From NCBI GenBank assembly GCA_017624835.1, contig JAGAMG010000027.1, positions 1 to 56,204 of the forward strand: a DNA stretch of 56,204 nt. The letters are read 5' to 3'. Under the pieces are notes generated by a model. That model saw only the letters and a list, made by a program, of their open reading frames with translations, ran no database searches and was not told the DNA's origin. Source of the stretch: Lachnospiraceae bacterium. GTDB lineage: Bacteria; Bacillota; Clostridia; Lachnospirales; Lachnospiraceae. Positions 35,258 to 43,707 of the stretch are shown piece after piece. The position numbers and the translations under genes are program-made. Each line of letters starts with the position of its first letter. Within the stretch, counting starts at the first letter, position 1.

Positions 35258-35983
35258 TTAAATATGCTTCTTAATATTAAACTCAATAAACAATCTGGTA
35301 ATCTGCTTTAAATAATTACATACCGTCTTAAATATTTTTACTGTGGTATTGTAATCCTCCTGCCACTCCACCGGATAATCCAAAATTTCCACACCACGCT
35401 TTTCGGCACGAAGAAGATATTCAATCATGTAAAACCAACCATTATCCTGACTACATCCCTCTACCAACGAAAGTGCTGTCTCTCTACGCACAAAAGTAAA
35501 ACCACAGATAGCATCGGTACACTTCATTCCCAGGAAAAGTTTTAATAAAATTAATAAGCCCTGAGAAGTAATTTTACGATACCATTTTCTGCCCTGAGTG
35601 TCGGACTCTTTTGCAAAACGGCTGCCATTAATATACTGTATCTCTTCCTTGGTCTTAAAAATGTGGATGGCTTCTCCCAGATGCTTGATGTTGGTGGAAA
35701 GGTCAATATCCATATAACCAACCACATCACCCTTGCTCAGTTCCACACCACGACGGAAGGCAGCACCTACACCACGGATATTGATACGCTCGTACTGTAC
35801 CTTAGGGTACTTTTCACAGAGTTTTGCCGCAATCTCCGGAGTCTCATCCTCAGAGCCGTTATCCACAATAATGATTTCATAATCCTCATATGCAATATCG
35901 GAAAGATACTCTACGGTACGTGTAATACCACTTTCCAAACGAAGTCTTTCATTTAATACCGGAAATATAATTGTCAACATCAT
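35258..35983 (-). CDS. DPM1-like GT2 without membrane helices
   Basis: 241 residues, a single GT-A domain: LTIIFPVLNERLRLESG, VDNGSEDETPE and the donor motif DID of GYMDIDLSTN. This matches the dolichol-phosphate-mannose-synthase type that lacks membrane helices. It would transfer a sugar to polyprenyl phosphate. Its start overlaps the stop of the GT2 at 35980-36927 by four bases, so translation is coupled, and the two may act together. Confidence 0.8.
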   Translation of the reverse strand: MMLTIIFPVLNERLRLESGITRTVEYLSDIAYEDYEIIIVDNGSEDETPEIAAKLCEKYPKVQYERINIRGVGAAFRRGVELSKGDVVGYMDIDLSTNIKHLGEAIHIFKTKEEIQYINGSRFAKESDTQGRKWYRKITSQGLLILLKLFLGMKCTDAICGFTFVRRETALSLVEGCSQDNGWFYMIEYLLRAEKRGVEILDYPVEWQEDYNTTVKIFKTVCNYLKQITRLFIEFNIKKHI

Positions 35984-36927
35984 TTTGTCAGTTTTTCCAC
36001 TCCTTCTATTACATAACGCTGCTTTTTAAAGCTCATATTCAAAATCACTGACAGATATTTCAATACCATGGTCAGCATTACCGAGGTCATAAAGAATCCG
36101 AAGGAAATCAAAGCCATAAGGGACATCCATCCTTCTACGGGACGTACCTCACTGAAAATGGAGTATACAATCCAGCAAAACATTAAAATCAATACCCCAA
36201 GCAATATGGTACTTACCAGCATAGAAAATTTTTCCAATACATCCGTGAAAATAATGATGGTATCAAAAGCCAAATCGCTTCGTTTTCCACGCTCTTCACT
36301 GTTCCTGCCCTTGCGAGCCATGCTTTTATTATCATACACAATGGTATCCGTTTTTAAACCGCAGTTCATATACATAGCCTTACGATAGGGTGTGTATATA
36401 TTCATCTGATTGACACGGTTAATGGCTCTGCGGGAAATAATGCGGAAACGCTCCTGACGAAGCTGATAGCGATTCCTGCTGCTGAAATTATACACCGCAT
36501 AAAACAGCTTGGAGGAAAGAGGTACTCCGTTTTTAGGAGCCGCTGCCACCACATCATAGCCCTCCAGGGCTCTGCGATAAATGTCCATTATCAAAGTCCC
36601 ATCAAAGTCCAGACTGCATTTATCAAACTCAAAGAGGAAATCTCCTACTGCCAAGTCCCGTCCGGCATTCATTGCAGATTCCACCCCCTGATAATAGCTT
36701 AAATTAATGAGACTCACCACAATTCCCTTTCCGCTTTCCTCCAGAAAATTATGAATCTGTCCAATGGTATCATCCGTACAGCAGTCATTTACACATACAA
36801 TCTCGTATTTTTCAAAATTGTCCTGCATCACATTGCAAACTTCCTTTAAAAAGGGCTTTATCGCTGTCCCTTCGTTATGCAGATATACTACGCAGGATAC
36901 AAAATTCTTTTCCTTATTCTGTGTCAT
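35980..36927 (-). CDS. GtrB-like GT2 with altered donor motif
   Basis: 315 residues: GT-A domain (VSCVVYLHNEGTAI, VNDCCTDDTI) and two C-terminal membrane helices (about 232-290). Where relatives have a D-x-D, this protein reads FEFDKCSLD, so the first acidic residue is Glu and the motif is unusual. It overlaps the DPM1-like gene downstream by four bases. It may be a partner or regulator of that enzyme, or an active enzyme with a shifted metal site. Confidence 0.7.
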   Translation of the reverse strand: MTQNKEKNFVSCVVYLHNEGTAIKPFLKEVCNVMQDNFEKYEIVCVNDCCTDDTIGQIHNFLEESGKGIVVSLINLSYYQGVESAMNAGRDLAVGDFLFEFDKCSLDFDGTLIMDIYRRALEGYDVVAAAPKNGVPLSSKLFYAVYNFSSRNRYQLRQERFRIISRRAINRVNQMNIYTPYRKAMYMNCGLKTDTIVYDNKSMARKGRNSEERGKRSDLAFDTIIIFTDVLEKFSMLVSTILLGVLILMFCWIVYSIFSEVRPVEGWMSLMALISFGFFMTSVMLTMVLKYLSVILNMSFKKQRYVIEGVEKLTK

Positions 36928-36946
36928 TTTATTTCACTCTCCGGGT

Positions 36947-38098
36947 TTATACTAAAAATTCGTCCAAATCATATACCGTATTAATCTTGCCTGACAATAC
37001 GCTGATAAAGGTAGGCTCATTGGAAATGGCGCGTATTACTGTAGGTCTGGAATCATCAATCTCGGAAGCCTTTAAAATGGGCTTCATGGAAAACAGGGAT
37101 TTTTCATAAGTAAATCCATATTCCTCACGCATATACTTTCTTGCCAGCGTGGACATATACTCCCATGCACTGTCCGGCTTATTTGCACAGCCGTCACAAT
37201 TCCCCAGCCACATATTAGTACAGCTACTGCCTTTCTCATCCACACAGGGGAATTTAGGCGTAGCGTCATAGCTTGTCTTATGAGGAGTAAAGGTTACTGA
37301 GGTCAAGGAATGATAGCCCGTCTTTCCAAAGGGCATAATGGAAAAGAAAGGACCATCCATTACCGTAAAGCCTATATTTTTAATTTTTTCACTTGCCTGA
37401 CAGAGAATAATCTCACAGAGCTCATATTTTAACTTAAAGGGCTCCGTCTCTACTCCTTCCACCTGCTCCAATACCTGATTTACGGAAGCGTAAGTGGCAT
37501 TTAATACAAAGGGTGCCTCGTAATGCTCTTCCTTATTGCTATGTTCTTCCCCACCCTGATATACTGCATAAATATCATATCGGTCACTGCCCTTCACTAT
37601 CCGGGTAATCCTTCGTTCAAAACAAAGGGTTACATTGGGATATTTTGCCAATTCTTCCATCAAAAAATCTCTTAAAATATGGGCATCATAGGTGTATTCC
37701 TCAGTTAAGAAAGCTCCGTCACACTGCCCCGGCTTAAAATATTCCTCCACAGGAAGCACCTTACAGGGAATATCCGCTGCTTCACAGAATTTACGAAATT
37801 CTGTTGCATCCGTCCAAGAAAAATGCTGGGAGGTTGCATATATCTGTTCAAAGGAGGAATGAATACAAAAGGAATAATCCTCCACAAATCGTTTAAAATA
37901 TCCTGCGGACTTCATTGCCGTGGACAGGGAACGGGGATAGTGATAGCCCATATGCACTCTTGCCTGATTAATATAGGTGGCTCTGGTAAAGGGAGCCGGC
38001 TCTATCTCCAGCACAGTGACTGTCTGTCCTCTTTTGGCACAAAATAACGCAGCATAAAGCCCGTACAGCCCCGCGCCTATGATTAGTTTATCTGTCAT
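36947..38098 (-). CDS. FAD-dependent oxidoreductase, DAO-like
   Basis: 383 residues with an N-terminal dinucleotide-binding fold (LIIGAGLYGLYAALF, then VTVLEIE for the FAD ribose). A short Cys-containing stretch, CTNMWLGNCDGC, lies near residue 295. No membrane helix. FAD proteins like this are sometimes found in surface-glycan loci but their reaction is mostly unknown. The start and operon position (20 bases upstream of the GT2) show it belongs to the locus. Confidence 0.75.
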   Translation of the reverse strand: MTDKLIIGAGLYGLYAALFCAKRGQTVTVLEIEPAPFTRATYINQARVHMGYHYPRSLSTAMKSAGYFKRFVEDYSFCIHSSFEQIYATSQHFSWTDATEFRKFCEAADIPCKVLPVEEYFKPGQCDGAFLTEEYTYDAHILRDFLMEELAKYPNVTLCFERRITRIVKGSDRYDIYAVYQGGEEHSNKEEHYEAPFVLNATYASVNQVLEQVEGVETEPFKLKYELCEIILCQASEKIKNIGFTVMDGPFFSIMPFGKTGYHSLTSVTFTPHKTSYDATPKFPCVDEKGSSCTNMWLGNCDGCANKPDSAWEYMSTLARKYMREEYGFTYEKSLFSMKPILKASEIDDSRPTVIRAISNEPTFISVLSGKINTVYDLDEFLV

Positions 38099-38197
38099 GT
38101 TATTTTCCTCACATGCATAAATTTACATACTCTTTTCAGTTTAGCATATTTTTCAGATATTCGCTACTGTTAATGTTAATACGCCCCATATATGCAC

Positions 38198-39505
38198 TTA
38201 ATAATACATTTTTCCTTGGGCAATGCCGGCAAAATAGTACAAGCCGCAGACAACATGCCATAACAAAGGGAGCCATTGTAGTGCCAGCCACCACCACTTT
38301 CGCTTTTCTCCGGTTCTACGAAGAAGTACTACCACTGCACCTACGAAGGCAAAGAAAATGCCATACATGTAGCCCCATGAGAAATTAAAGTCTGCCCAGC
38401 GGAAGCCTTTTTCGTAAAGAAAGAATGCCATGGCAAAGCTCATCAGGTAGATCTGCCAGGAAAAGCGGAATAGGGTATTGGTTTTCAATTCCTTATAATT
38501 AAGAACTAACACCGCTAAGGGAAATCCTACTGCAAGACAAATAGCCAATGGTATGTTATCACAGTATAATGCCCAGATTTTGCCAAAAGTAAATCCCATA
38601 CCACCTTCTTCACCGGCATCGGGAACAAACACGCCTTTGTACTGGTATAGCAAATCTATAAAGGTGGGGATAAAGGTTAATCCCAATTGAATGGTCGGTA
38701 TGAAATTTTTAAATTTACTGCGAAACATCCGCCACAGCATGATTAAGCCCGCCGCCCCTACCAACACGATGGTAAAGCTGGGTTTCGTCATAGTGGCTAA
38801 TAGCAGAAATATGGCAAATAAAACATAGTCACATAAATCCGCCTTGTCCGTTTTGCTTCCCTTCCCCTGCATAGGCTCATCCGCATTACCACTGCATTTC
38901 CACATTCCACTGCTCTTCCACTTACCACTACACCCGCCTTCATAAGTATCCAACAGCTTCACATACCACAAAAATGCCAAAATAGCAAAGGGTCTCGCCG
39001 CCATGTAGGTAGCATTATGAAAGGGATTTGCAGAAAATACCCCAAGGTAATTGTACTTAATACCGGGCAGATAAATTCCTTGTGGCGGGAACAGCATGGA
39101 TATAAAGAATAAGGAAATGGATACCACACTGATAATTGCGCCTGCCAACCACTTGTTTTTGACAAAAGCATTTTCCAACTGCTCAAGAGCATAGTAATTT
39201 AGTGCCCACTTCATGATAATCATGGCACCACTGTTTAACACCAGCGTAGCAATTGCCACCGCCAGCTCCGGCGCCACAAAGAGGTCAAAAAAAGCGGACA
39301 ACTTAAAGAAGACCGGATAGGGGAAGCTATAGCCGCTATCCAGCCCCTGCATTTCCAGAATGTAAGCCTTCATATCAGAATGATAGAGGGCTTCACTCCC
39401 TGTGGTCTGATGATAAAAAAGTTGAAAGGTTATGATGGATGCTGCCAGTAATAATATCGCAAAAACAGCAACATCTATTCGCTTGTTCATCTTATTTTGT
39501 GTCAT
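38198..39505 (-). CDS. Multi-pass membrane protein, GT-C-like
   Basis: 435 residues with about ten membrane helices. The first outer loop has GSEALYHSDMKAYILEMQG with acidic residues near the membrane, as in GT-C enzymes. No clear family. An inner ATG at 39490 is an alternative start. It follows pseC by 75 bases and precedes the FAD protein by about 100 bases, so it may be in the pseC transcript. Function inferred only from context. Confidence 0.6.
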   Translation of the reverse strand: MTQNKMNKRIDVAVFAILLLAASIITFQLFYHQTTGSEALYHSDMKAYILEMQGLDSGYSFPYPVFFKLSAFFDLFVAPELAVAIATLVLNSGAMIIMKWALNYYALEQLENAFVKNKWLAGAIISVVSISLFFISMLFPPQGIYLPGIKYNYLGVFSANPFHNATYMAARPFAILAFLWYVKLLDTYEGGCSGKWKSSGMWKCSGNADEPMQGKGSKTDKADLCDYVLFAIFLLLATMTKPSFTIVLVGAAGLIMLWRMFRSKFKNFIPTIQLGLTFIPTFIDLLYQYKGVFVPDAGEEGGMGFTFGKIWALYCDNIPLAICLAVGFPLAVLVLNYKELKTNTLFRFSWQIYLMSFAMAFFLYEKGFRWADFNFSWGYMYGIFFAFVGAVVVLLRRTGEKRKWWWLALQWLPLLWHVVCGLYYFAGIAQGKMYY

Positions 39506-39580
39506 TTTATCTCCATATATTTCTTATAAATTTCCCACAACACACTTTTCACAATTTCCTATAGTTCTACACAATCCATT

Positions 39581-40777
39581 TTACACTTTCCTATAATTCT
39601 CCACAACCTTCTTTACTGCATGGATTACATCCGCTACATCCGCATCCGTCATTTTGGGGAACAAAGGAATACTCATAATCCTGCTGTACAGCTTCTCTGC
39701 ATTGGGACAGCATCCCTTCTCAAAGCCCAGCTTCTGATAATGAGGAAACCAATAGGTAGGCACATAATGTATCTGGCACTGCACATTTTCTGCTGCAAGA
39801 GCATCAAAAAATTCTCTTCTGGTACAATTTAGCTTTTCCAACTCAAGCTGAATAATATACAAATGCCTACAGGTATCAGCTTCCGGAATTTCCTTTTGCA
39901 CAATTATCTCAGGAATTTCAGCAAAAGCCTCATTATAAGCCGCTACAATTTCCTTCCTGCGACTTACAAATTTATCTAATTTCTTCATCTGGCTAACAAT
40001 CAAGGATGCCTGAATATCGGTAATACGATAATTGTAACCTAGCATAATCTGTTCATAATACCAGGGTCCTTCCGGTTCCACACTCATTTCATTGATATCA
40101 CGGGTAATGCCATGAGCACGAAGCAATAACAGCTTGCGATAAAGTTCTTCGTTATCTGTTAATATGGCACCGCCTTCACCGCCGGTTATGGTCTTTACCG
40201 GATGAAAACTCATGGTAGTCATATCCGCAAGGGTTCCCACCTGCTTTCCCTGATATTTTGAGCCCAAAGAATGAGCAGCATCCTCAATCAAAATTAAATG
40301 ATATTCCTCACAGATTTTGCGGATTTCTTCCATTTCCACTACCTGTCCGGTAAAGTCCACTGCAACAACAGCTTTGGTTTTGTCCGTAATATGTTCTCTG
40401 ATACTCTTAGGGTCAATATTGTAGGTTTCCGGATTGATATCTGCAAATACCGGCATTGCACCACAATACAGTGCACAATTTGCACTTGCTGCAAAGGTGA
40501 TGGGAGTAGTAATCACCTCGTCCCCGGAGCCTATTCCTGCTGCCAGACAGGCACAATGCAGTGCTGCTGTTCCATTACTGATTGCCACAGCATATTTCGC
40601 TCCGGTGTAGTCACAAAGCACCTGCTCCATCTCAGATATCTTAGGACCACAGGTCAGGAAATCTCCTTTTAAGGTCTCCACCACTGCGTTAATATCATCT
40701 TCCTCTATCCAATGTCTTCCGTAATTGATTTTCTCTTTTCTTACCGGTTCACCACCATGAATTGCCAGCTTTTCCAT
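39581..40777 (-). CDS. pseC: UDP-4-amino-4,6-dideoxy-N-acetyl-altrosamine transaminase
   Basis: 398-residue PLP enzyme, second step of pseudaminic acid synthesis: amination at C4 of the PseB product. Diagnostic parts are AIHGGEPVRKEK at the N-terminus, ISNGTAALHCACLA, GDEVITTPITFAASANC, VDFTGQVVEM and FHPVKTITGGEGG with the PLP lysine. It lies downstream of pseB with a terminator hairpin between them, and far from the pseF-I-G group. Confidence 0.93.
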   Translation of the reverse strand: MEKLAIHGGEPVRKEKINYGRHWIEEDDINAVVETLKGDFLTCGPKISEMEQVLCDYTGAKYAVAISNGTAALHCACLAAGIGSGDEVITTPITFAASANCALYCGAMPVFADINPETYNIDPKSIREHITDKTKAVVAVDFTGQVVEMEEIRKICEEYHLILIEDAAHSLGSKYQGKQVGTLADMTTMSFHPVKTITGGEGGAILTDNEELYRKLLLLRAHGITRDINEMSVEPEGPWYYEQIMLGYNYRITDIQASLIVSQMKKLDKFVSRRKEIVAAYNEAFAEIPEIIVQKEIPEADTCRHLYIIQLELEKLNCTRREFFDALAAENVQCQIHYVPTYWFPHYQKLGFEKGCCPNAEKLYSRIMSIPLFPKMTDADVADVIHAVKKVVENYRKV

Positions 40778-40800
40778 TTTTAGACACCTCGCATTCTTTT

Positions 40801-40840
40801 TAAAAACCCCAACACACCGGCTACCACCAGCATGTCGGGG
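40801..40840 (-). terminator. Intrinsic terminator or attenuator between pseB and pseC
   Basis: On the minus strand CCCCGACA and TGTTGGGG pair (one G-U), with a further inner stem, followed directly by TTTTTA. It lies between the pseB stop and the pseC start, so it would reduce pseC expression relative to pseB. Confidence 0.7.
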
Positions 40841-40866
40841 ACTCTAAAACTACTTCTCTAGCTATA

Positions 40867-41862
40867 CTATTTTTCCAAATCCACAGTCTTAATCAACTCG
40901 CGAATCTCTTCCACAGTAAGCCACTCAGTATTATTACCGGAGCTATAGTAGAAGCCTTCCGGTACCTTCTTACCTGTAGGAATTGCTTTTTTATTCTCAT
41001 CCCATACCATCTGGGGATAAATGATAAAATGCTTGTCGTACTCGTAGGTATTGGGGGCATCTTCTACAGTAACCATTACCTCATGTAGCTTTTCTCCCAC
41101 ACGGATTCCCACCTCGGGCATGCTGCAACCGGGCATCATAGCCTCAGCCAAATCCGTAATCTTGAAGGAAGGAATCTTGGAAATAAAGGTTTCACCGCCC
41201 TTGGCTTCCTCCAAAGCTTTAATAACCAGCTCCACACCCTGACGGAGACTAATCCAAAAACGGGTCATACGGTAATCCGTAATAGGCAGCTCTGTACCAC
41301 CATTTTTAATAATGTTGTGGAAGAGAGGAATAATAGAGCCACGGCTTCCCGCCACATTACCATAACGCACGATGGAGAAGCATACATCCTTACTTCCTGC
41401 ATAAGCATTAGCTGCGATAAATAACTTATCGGATACCAGCTTGGTACCACCATAAAGATTTACCGGATTTACCGCCTTATCCGTAGATAATGCCACTACC
41501 TTCTTTACATTGGTATCCAATGCTGCATCGATTACATTTTGAGCACCATTGATATTGGTCTTGATTGCTTCTGCAGGGTTATACTCGCATGCAGGCACCT
41601 GCTTTAAGGCAGCTGCATGAATCACATAATCCACGCCCTCAAAGGCACGGGTCAGTCTCTCCTTATCACGCACATCCCCAATGAAGAATCTCAGTTTATC
41701 CGCATGCTCCTTAAATTCATTCTGCATAATAAACTGCTTAAATTCATCCCTGGAGTAAATAATAATCTTCTTAGGATTGTAATTTTCCAATACGTATCTG
41801 GTAAATGCTTTACCAAAGCTTCCGGTTCCTCCGGTAATTAAAATTGATTTATTGTTTAACAT
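40867..41862 (-). CDS. pseB: UDP-N-acetylglucosamine 4,6-dehydratase (inverting)
   Basis: First step of pseudaminic acid synthesis: UDP-GlcNAc to the 4-keto-6-deoxy-L-sugar with C5 inversion. The 331-residue short-chain dehydrogenase has GGTGSFGKAFTRYVL, YSRDEFKQ, AALKQVPACEYNP, STDKAVNPVNLYGGTK with the Tyr-Lys pair, and GNVAGSRGS, all typical of PseB. It follows a GT39-like gene with an 84-base gap that contains a hairpin, and sits upstream of pseC. Confidence 0.95.
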   Translation of the reverse strand: MLNNKSILITGGTGSFGKAFTRYVLENYNPKKIIIYSRDEFKQFIMQNEFKEHADKLRFFIGDVRDKERLTRAFEGVDYVIHAAALKQVPACEYNPAEAIKTNINGAQNVIDAALDTNVKKVVALSTDKAVNPVNLYGGTKLVSDKLFIAANAYAGSKDVCFSIVRYGNVAGSRGSIIPLFHNIIKNGGTELPITDYRMTRFWISLRQGVELVIKALEEAKGGETFISKIPSFKITDLAEAMMPGCSMPEVGIRVGEKLHEVMVTVEDAPNTYEYDKHFIIYPQMVWDENKKAIPTGKKVPEGFYYSSGNNTEWLTVEEIRELIKTVDLEK

Positions 41863-41946
41863 GTAAGCTTCCTCTCACTTTCAAGTCTATAAACACTTTA
41901 AAATCCAACACATCCCAAGGGACATGCACGGCATAATCATAGCATA

Positions 41947-43692
41947 TTATCCCCTATCTGTCAAAGGCGATACATTTATCAGCCGATAAACGTGAAACAG
42001 ATTATATCCCAACATGGCATTATGGCATTCTTCCACCACTTCATAATTACAATCCGCAAGCCATTTTACTTCGTCCTCATTTAAATCTGAAGCCCATATC
42101 AACCAATAGGTTGTATCCGAATCAAATTCCTGAAATCCCGGAACAATTTCCCGAACCTCTATATGTGGCATATAATAATCCAGTATAGTCCAGGTCAAAT
42201 GGGATTTGGTGGTCACAATGACATCACCTTCCTTCATCAGATTCTGCAGGGTTTCATGAGTACGGGTACATGCCTCATCCAATCCTTTTTCCCGATAATA
42301 AATATCCCTATAAGTGGGAAGGGAGGTTACAAGCGTAAGCACCATAATAATGATTGCACAGGCTCTCTTTCTCTTACATTTTGTGATGCTGACGCATAGT
42401 GCAAGCCACATAACCGCAACCACAGGATACAAATATCTTGAAAGGAATGCCGGTCTGATTAATACGGAAATAAGCTCCGCTATTACCAGCGTTCCCACCG
42501 AAGCAGCAAGTCCCCAAATAATCCAAACTGTATTGTAGGATAACTGCTTATTTTTCTTTTTATCAAGCAAAATTACATTTATCAGGAATACCACGGTAAG
42601 CCCCAGCATTAACCAGGCATACCATCTGTCTCCTTCATAAAAAAACAACAAGCCTGCCAAAAAGGTGTGATTATCTGCCTCTGTTATCCAAAAGTCCTCC
42701 GCCGTGCGTTCAAAGGTTGTAAGCATCGCCATCAACCAGGGTAAATACCCCACTATGGTTATCAGATAGGTAAGAATCAGCTTCTTTGGCTTTATTTTCT
42801 TTAATACCATAAACAAAAGCAATGCACCATACAAAACAGCCACCGACATCATTGCATAATAATGACTGTATGCAGCCCCTAGAGAAGCTACGATGAATAA
42901 AATGTAGCCCTCCTTTTTGTCGTTTTCCAAAATCATATAAAACCCATAATATGCTAAGAGCACAAACATAGCTGATAAGGAATACATTCTCGCTTCCACA
43001 TTATATGTTATCGGGTTCGCCATAATAGAAACAAATGTAATCATTAACAATCCCGGAATCTTACCGAATTTTTTCCATACAATGGTATGTATAAAAATCA
43101 ATACCACCAAATAAGGCAGCATGGACACGACATGGAACACCCAGCCATGCTCTCCCAATAAACGATATGCTCCCATGACTAATATATAATATAACGGAGG
43201 ATGCACATCATTGGCAGTTGCGGTCAGCATATCCACGAAACTCATCTTAGCCAGCTTTATGGTGTAGGCCTCATCTCCCCAAAAATTATTATCAAAAATT
43301 CTGATAAAATTCATCAAAAAAAGAGGCACTGTATATATAATTGCCGCAATTCGCCAAAGTAATTCATATTTCTTTTCAGACAGTCTTATAATTCCGGCCA
43401 GACTCTCTTTTTTATCAATCCAAAACAAGAAAGGAATGGCAGCCGCAAATACACAGGCAAGAAAAACATACTTTAAGGCAAATCCCATGCTCTGATTCAG
43501 CTGCAGCATTATGTCGCCTTCATTTCTAATCAAATGCTTTACTACCATTCTGTTTAATATATTAATCACCAACGCAGATGCAATATAGATACATCCGATT
43601 CTTTTTATATCCAATTTATTTTCAGCCACTATCTTTTGCCATAAATAAACTGTAATCCCCGCCGGCAATAGCATACAAAGTAATGCAATCAT
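41947..43692 (-). CDS. GT39-like membrane glycosyltransferase
   Basis: 581 residues with about twelve membrane helices and a C-terminal outer domain (about 480-581). NFWGDEAYTIKLAKM and ANDVHPPLYYILVM are near-perfect matches to the two outer-loop motifs of PMT/ArnT-type GT39 enzymes. It would transfer a sugar from a polyprenyl-phosphate carrier to an outer acceptor. Co-oriented with 43708-45660, with a 15-base gap. Confidence 0.82.
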   Translation of the reverse strand: MIALLCMLLPAGITVYLWQKIVAENKLDIKRIGCIYIASALVINILNRMVVKHLIRNEGDIMLQLNQSMGFALKYVFLACVFAAAIPFLFWIDKKESLAGIIRLSEKKYELLWRIAAIIYTVPLFLMNFIRIFDNNFWGDEAYTIKLAKMSFVDMLTATANDVHPPLYYILVMGAYRLLGEHGWVFHVVSMLPYLVVLIFIHTIVWKKFGKIPGLLMITFVSIMANPITYNVEARMYSLSAMFVLLAYYGFYMILENDKKEGYILFIVASLGAAYSHYYAMMSVAVLYGALLLFMVLKKIKPKKLILTYLITIVGYLPWLMAMLTTFERTAEDFWITEADNHTFLAGLLFFYEGDRWYAWLMLGLTVVFLINVILLDKKKNKQLSYNTVWIIWGLAASVGTLVIAELISVLIRPAFLSRYLYPVVAVMWLALCVSITKCKRKRACAIIIMVLTLVTSLPTYRDIYYREKGLDEACTRTHETLQNLMKEGDVIVTTKSHLTWTILDYYMPHIEVREIVPGFQEFDSDTTYWLIWASDLNEDEVKWLADCNYEVVEECHNAMLGYNLFHVYRLINVSPLTDRG

Positions 43693-43707
43693 TAGTTAAT
43701 CCTCTCT

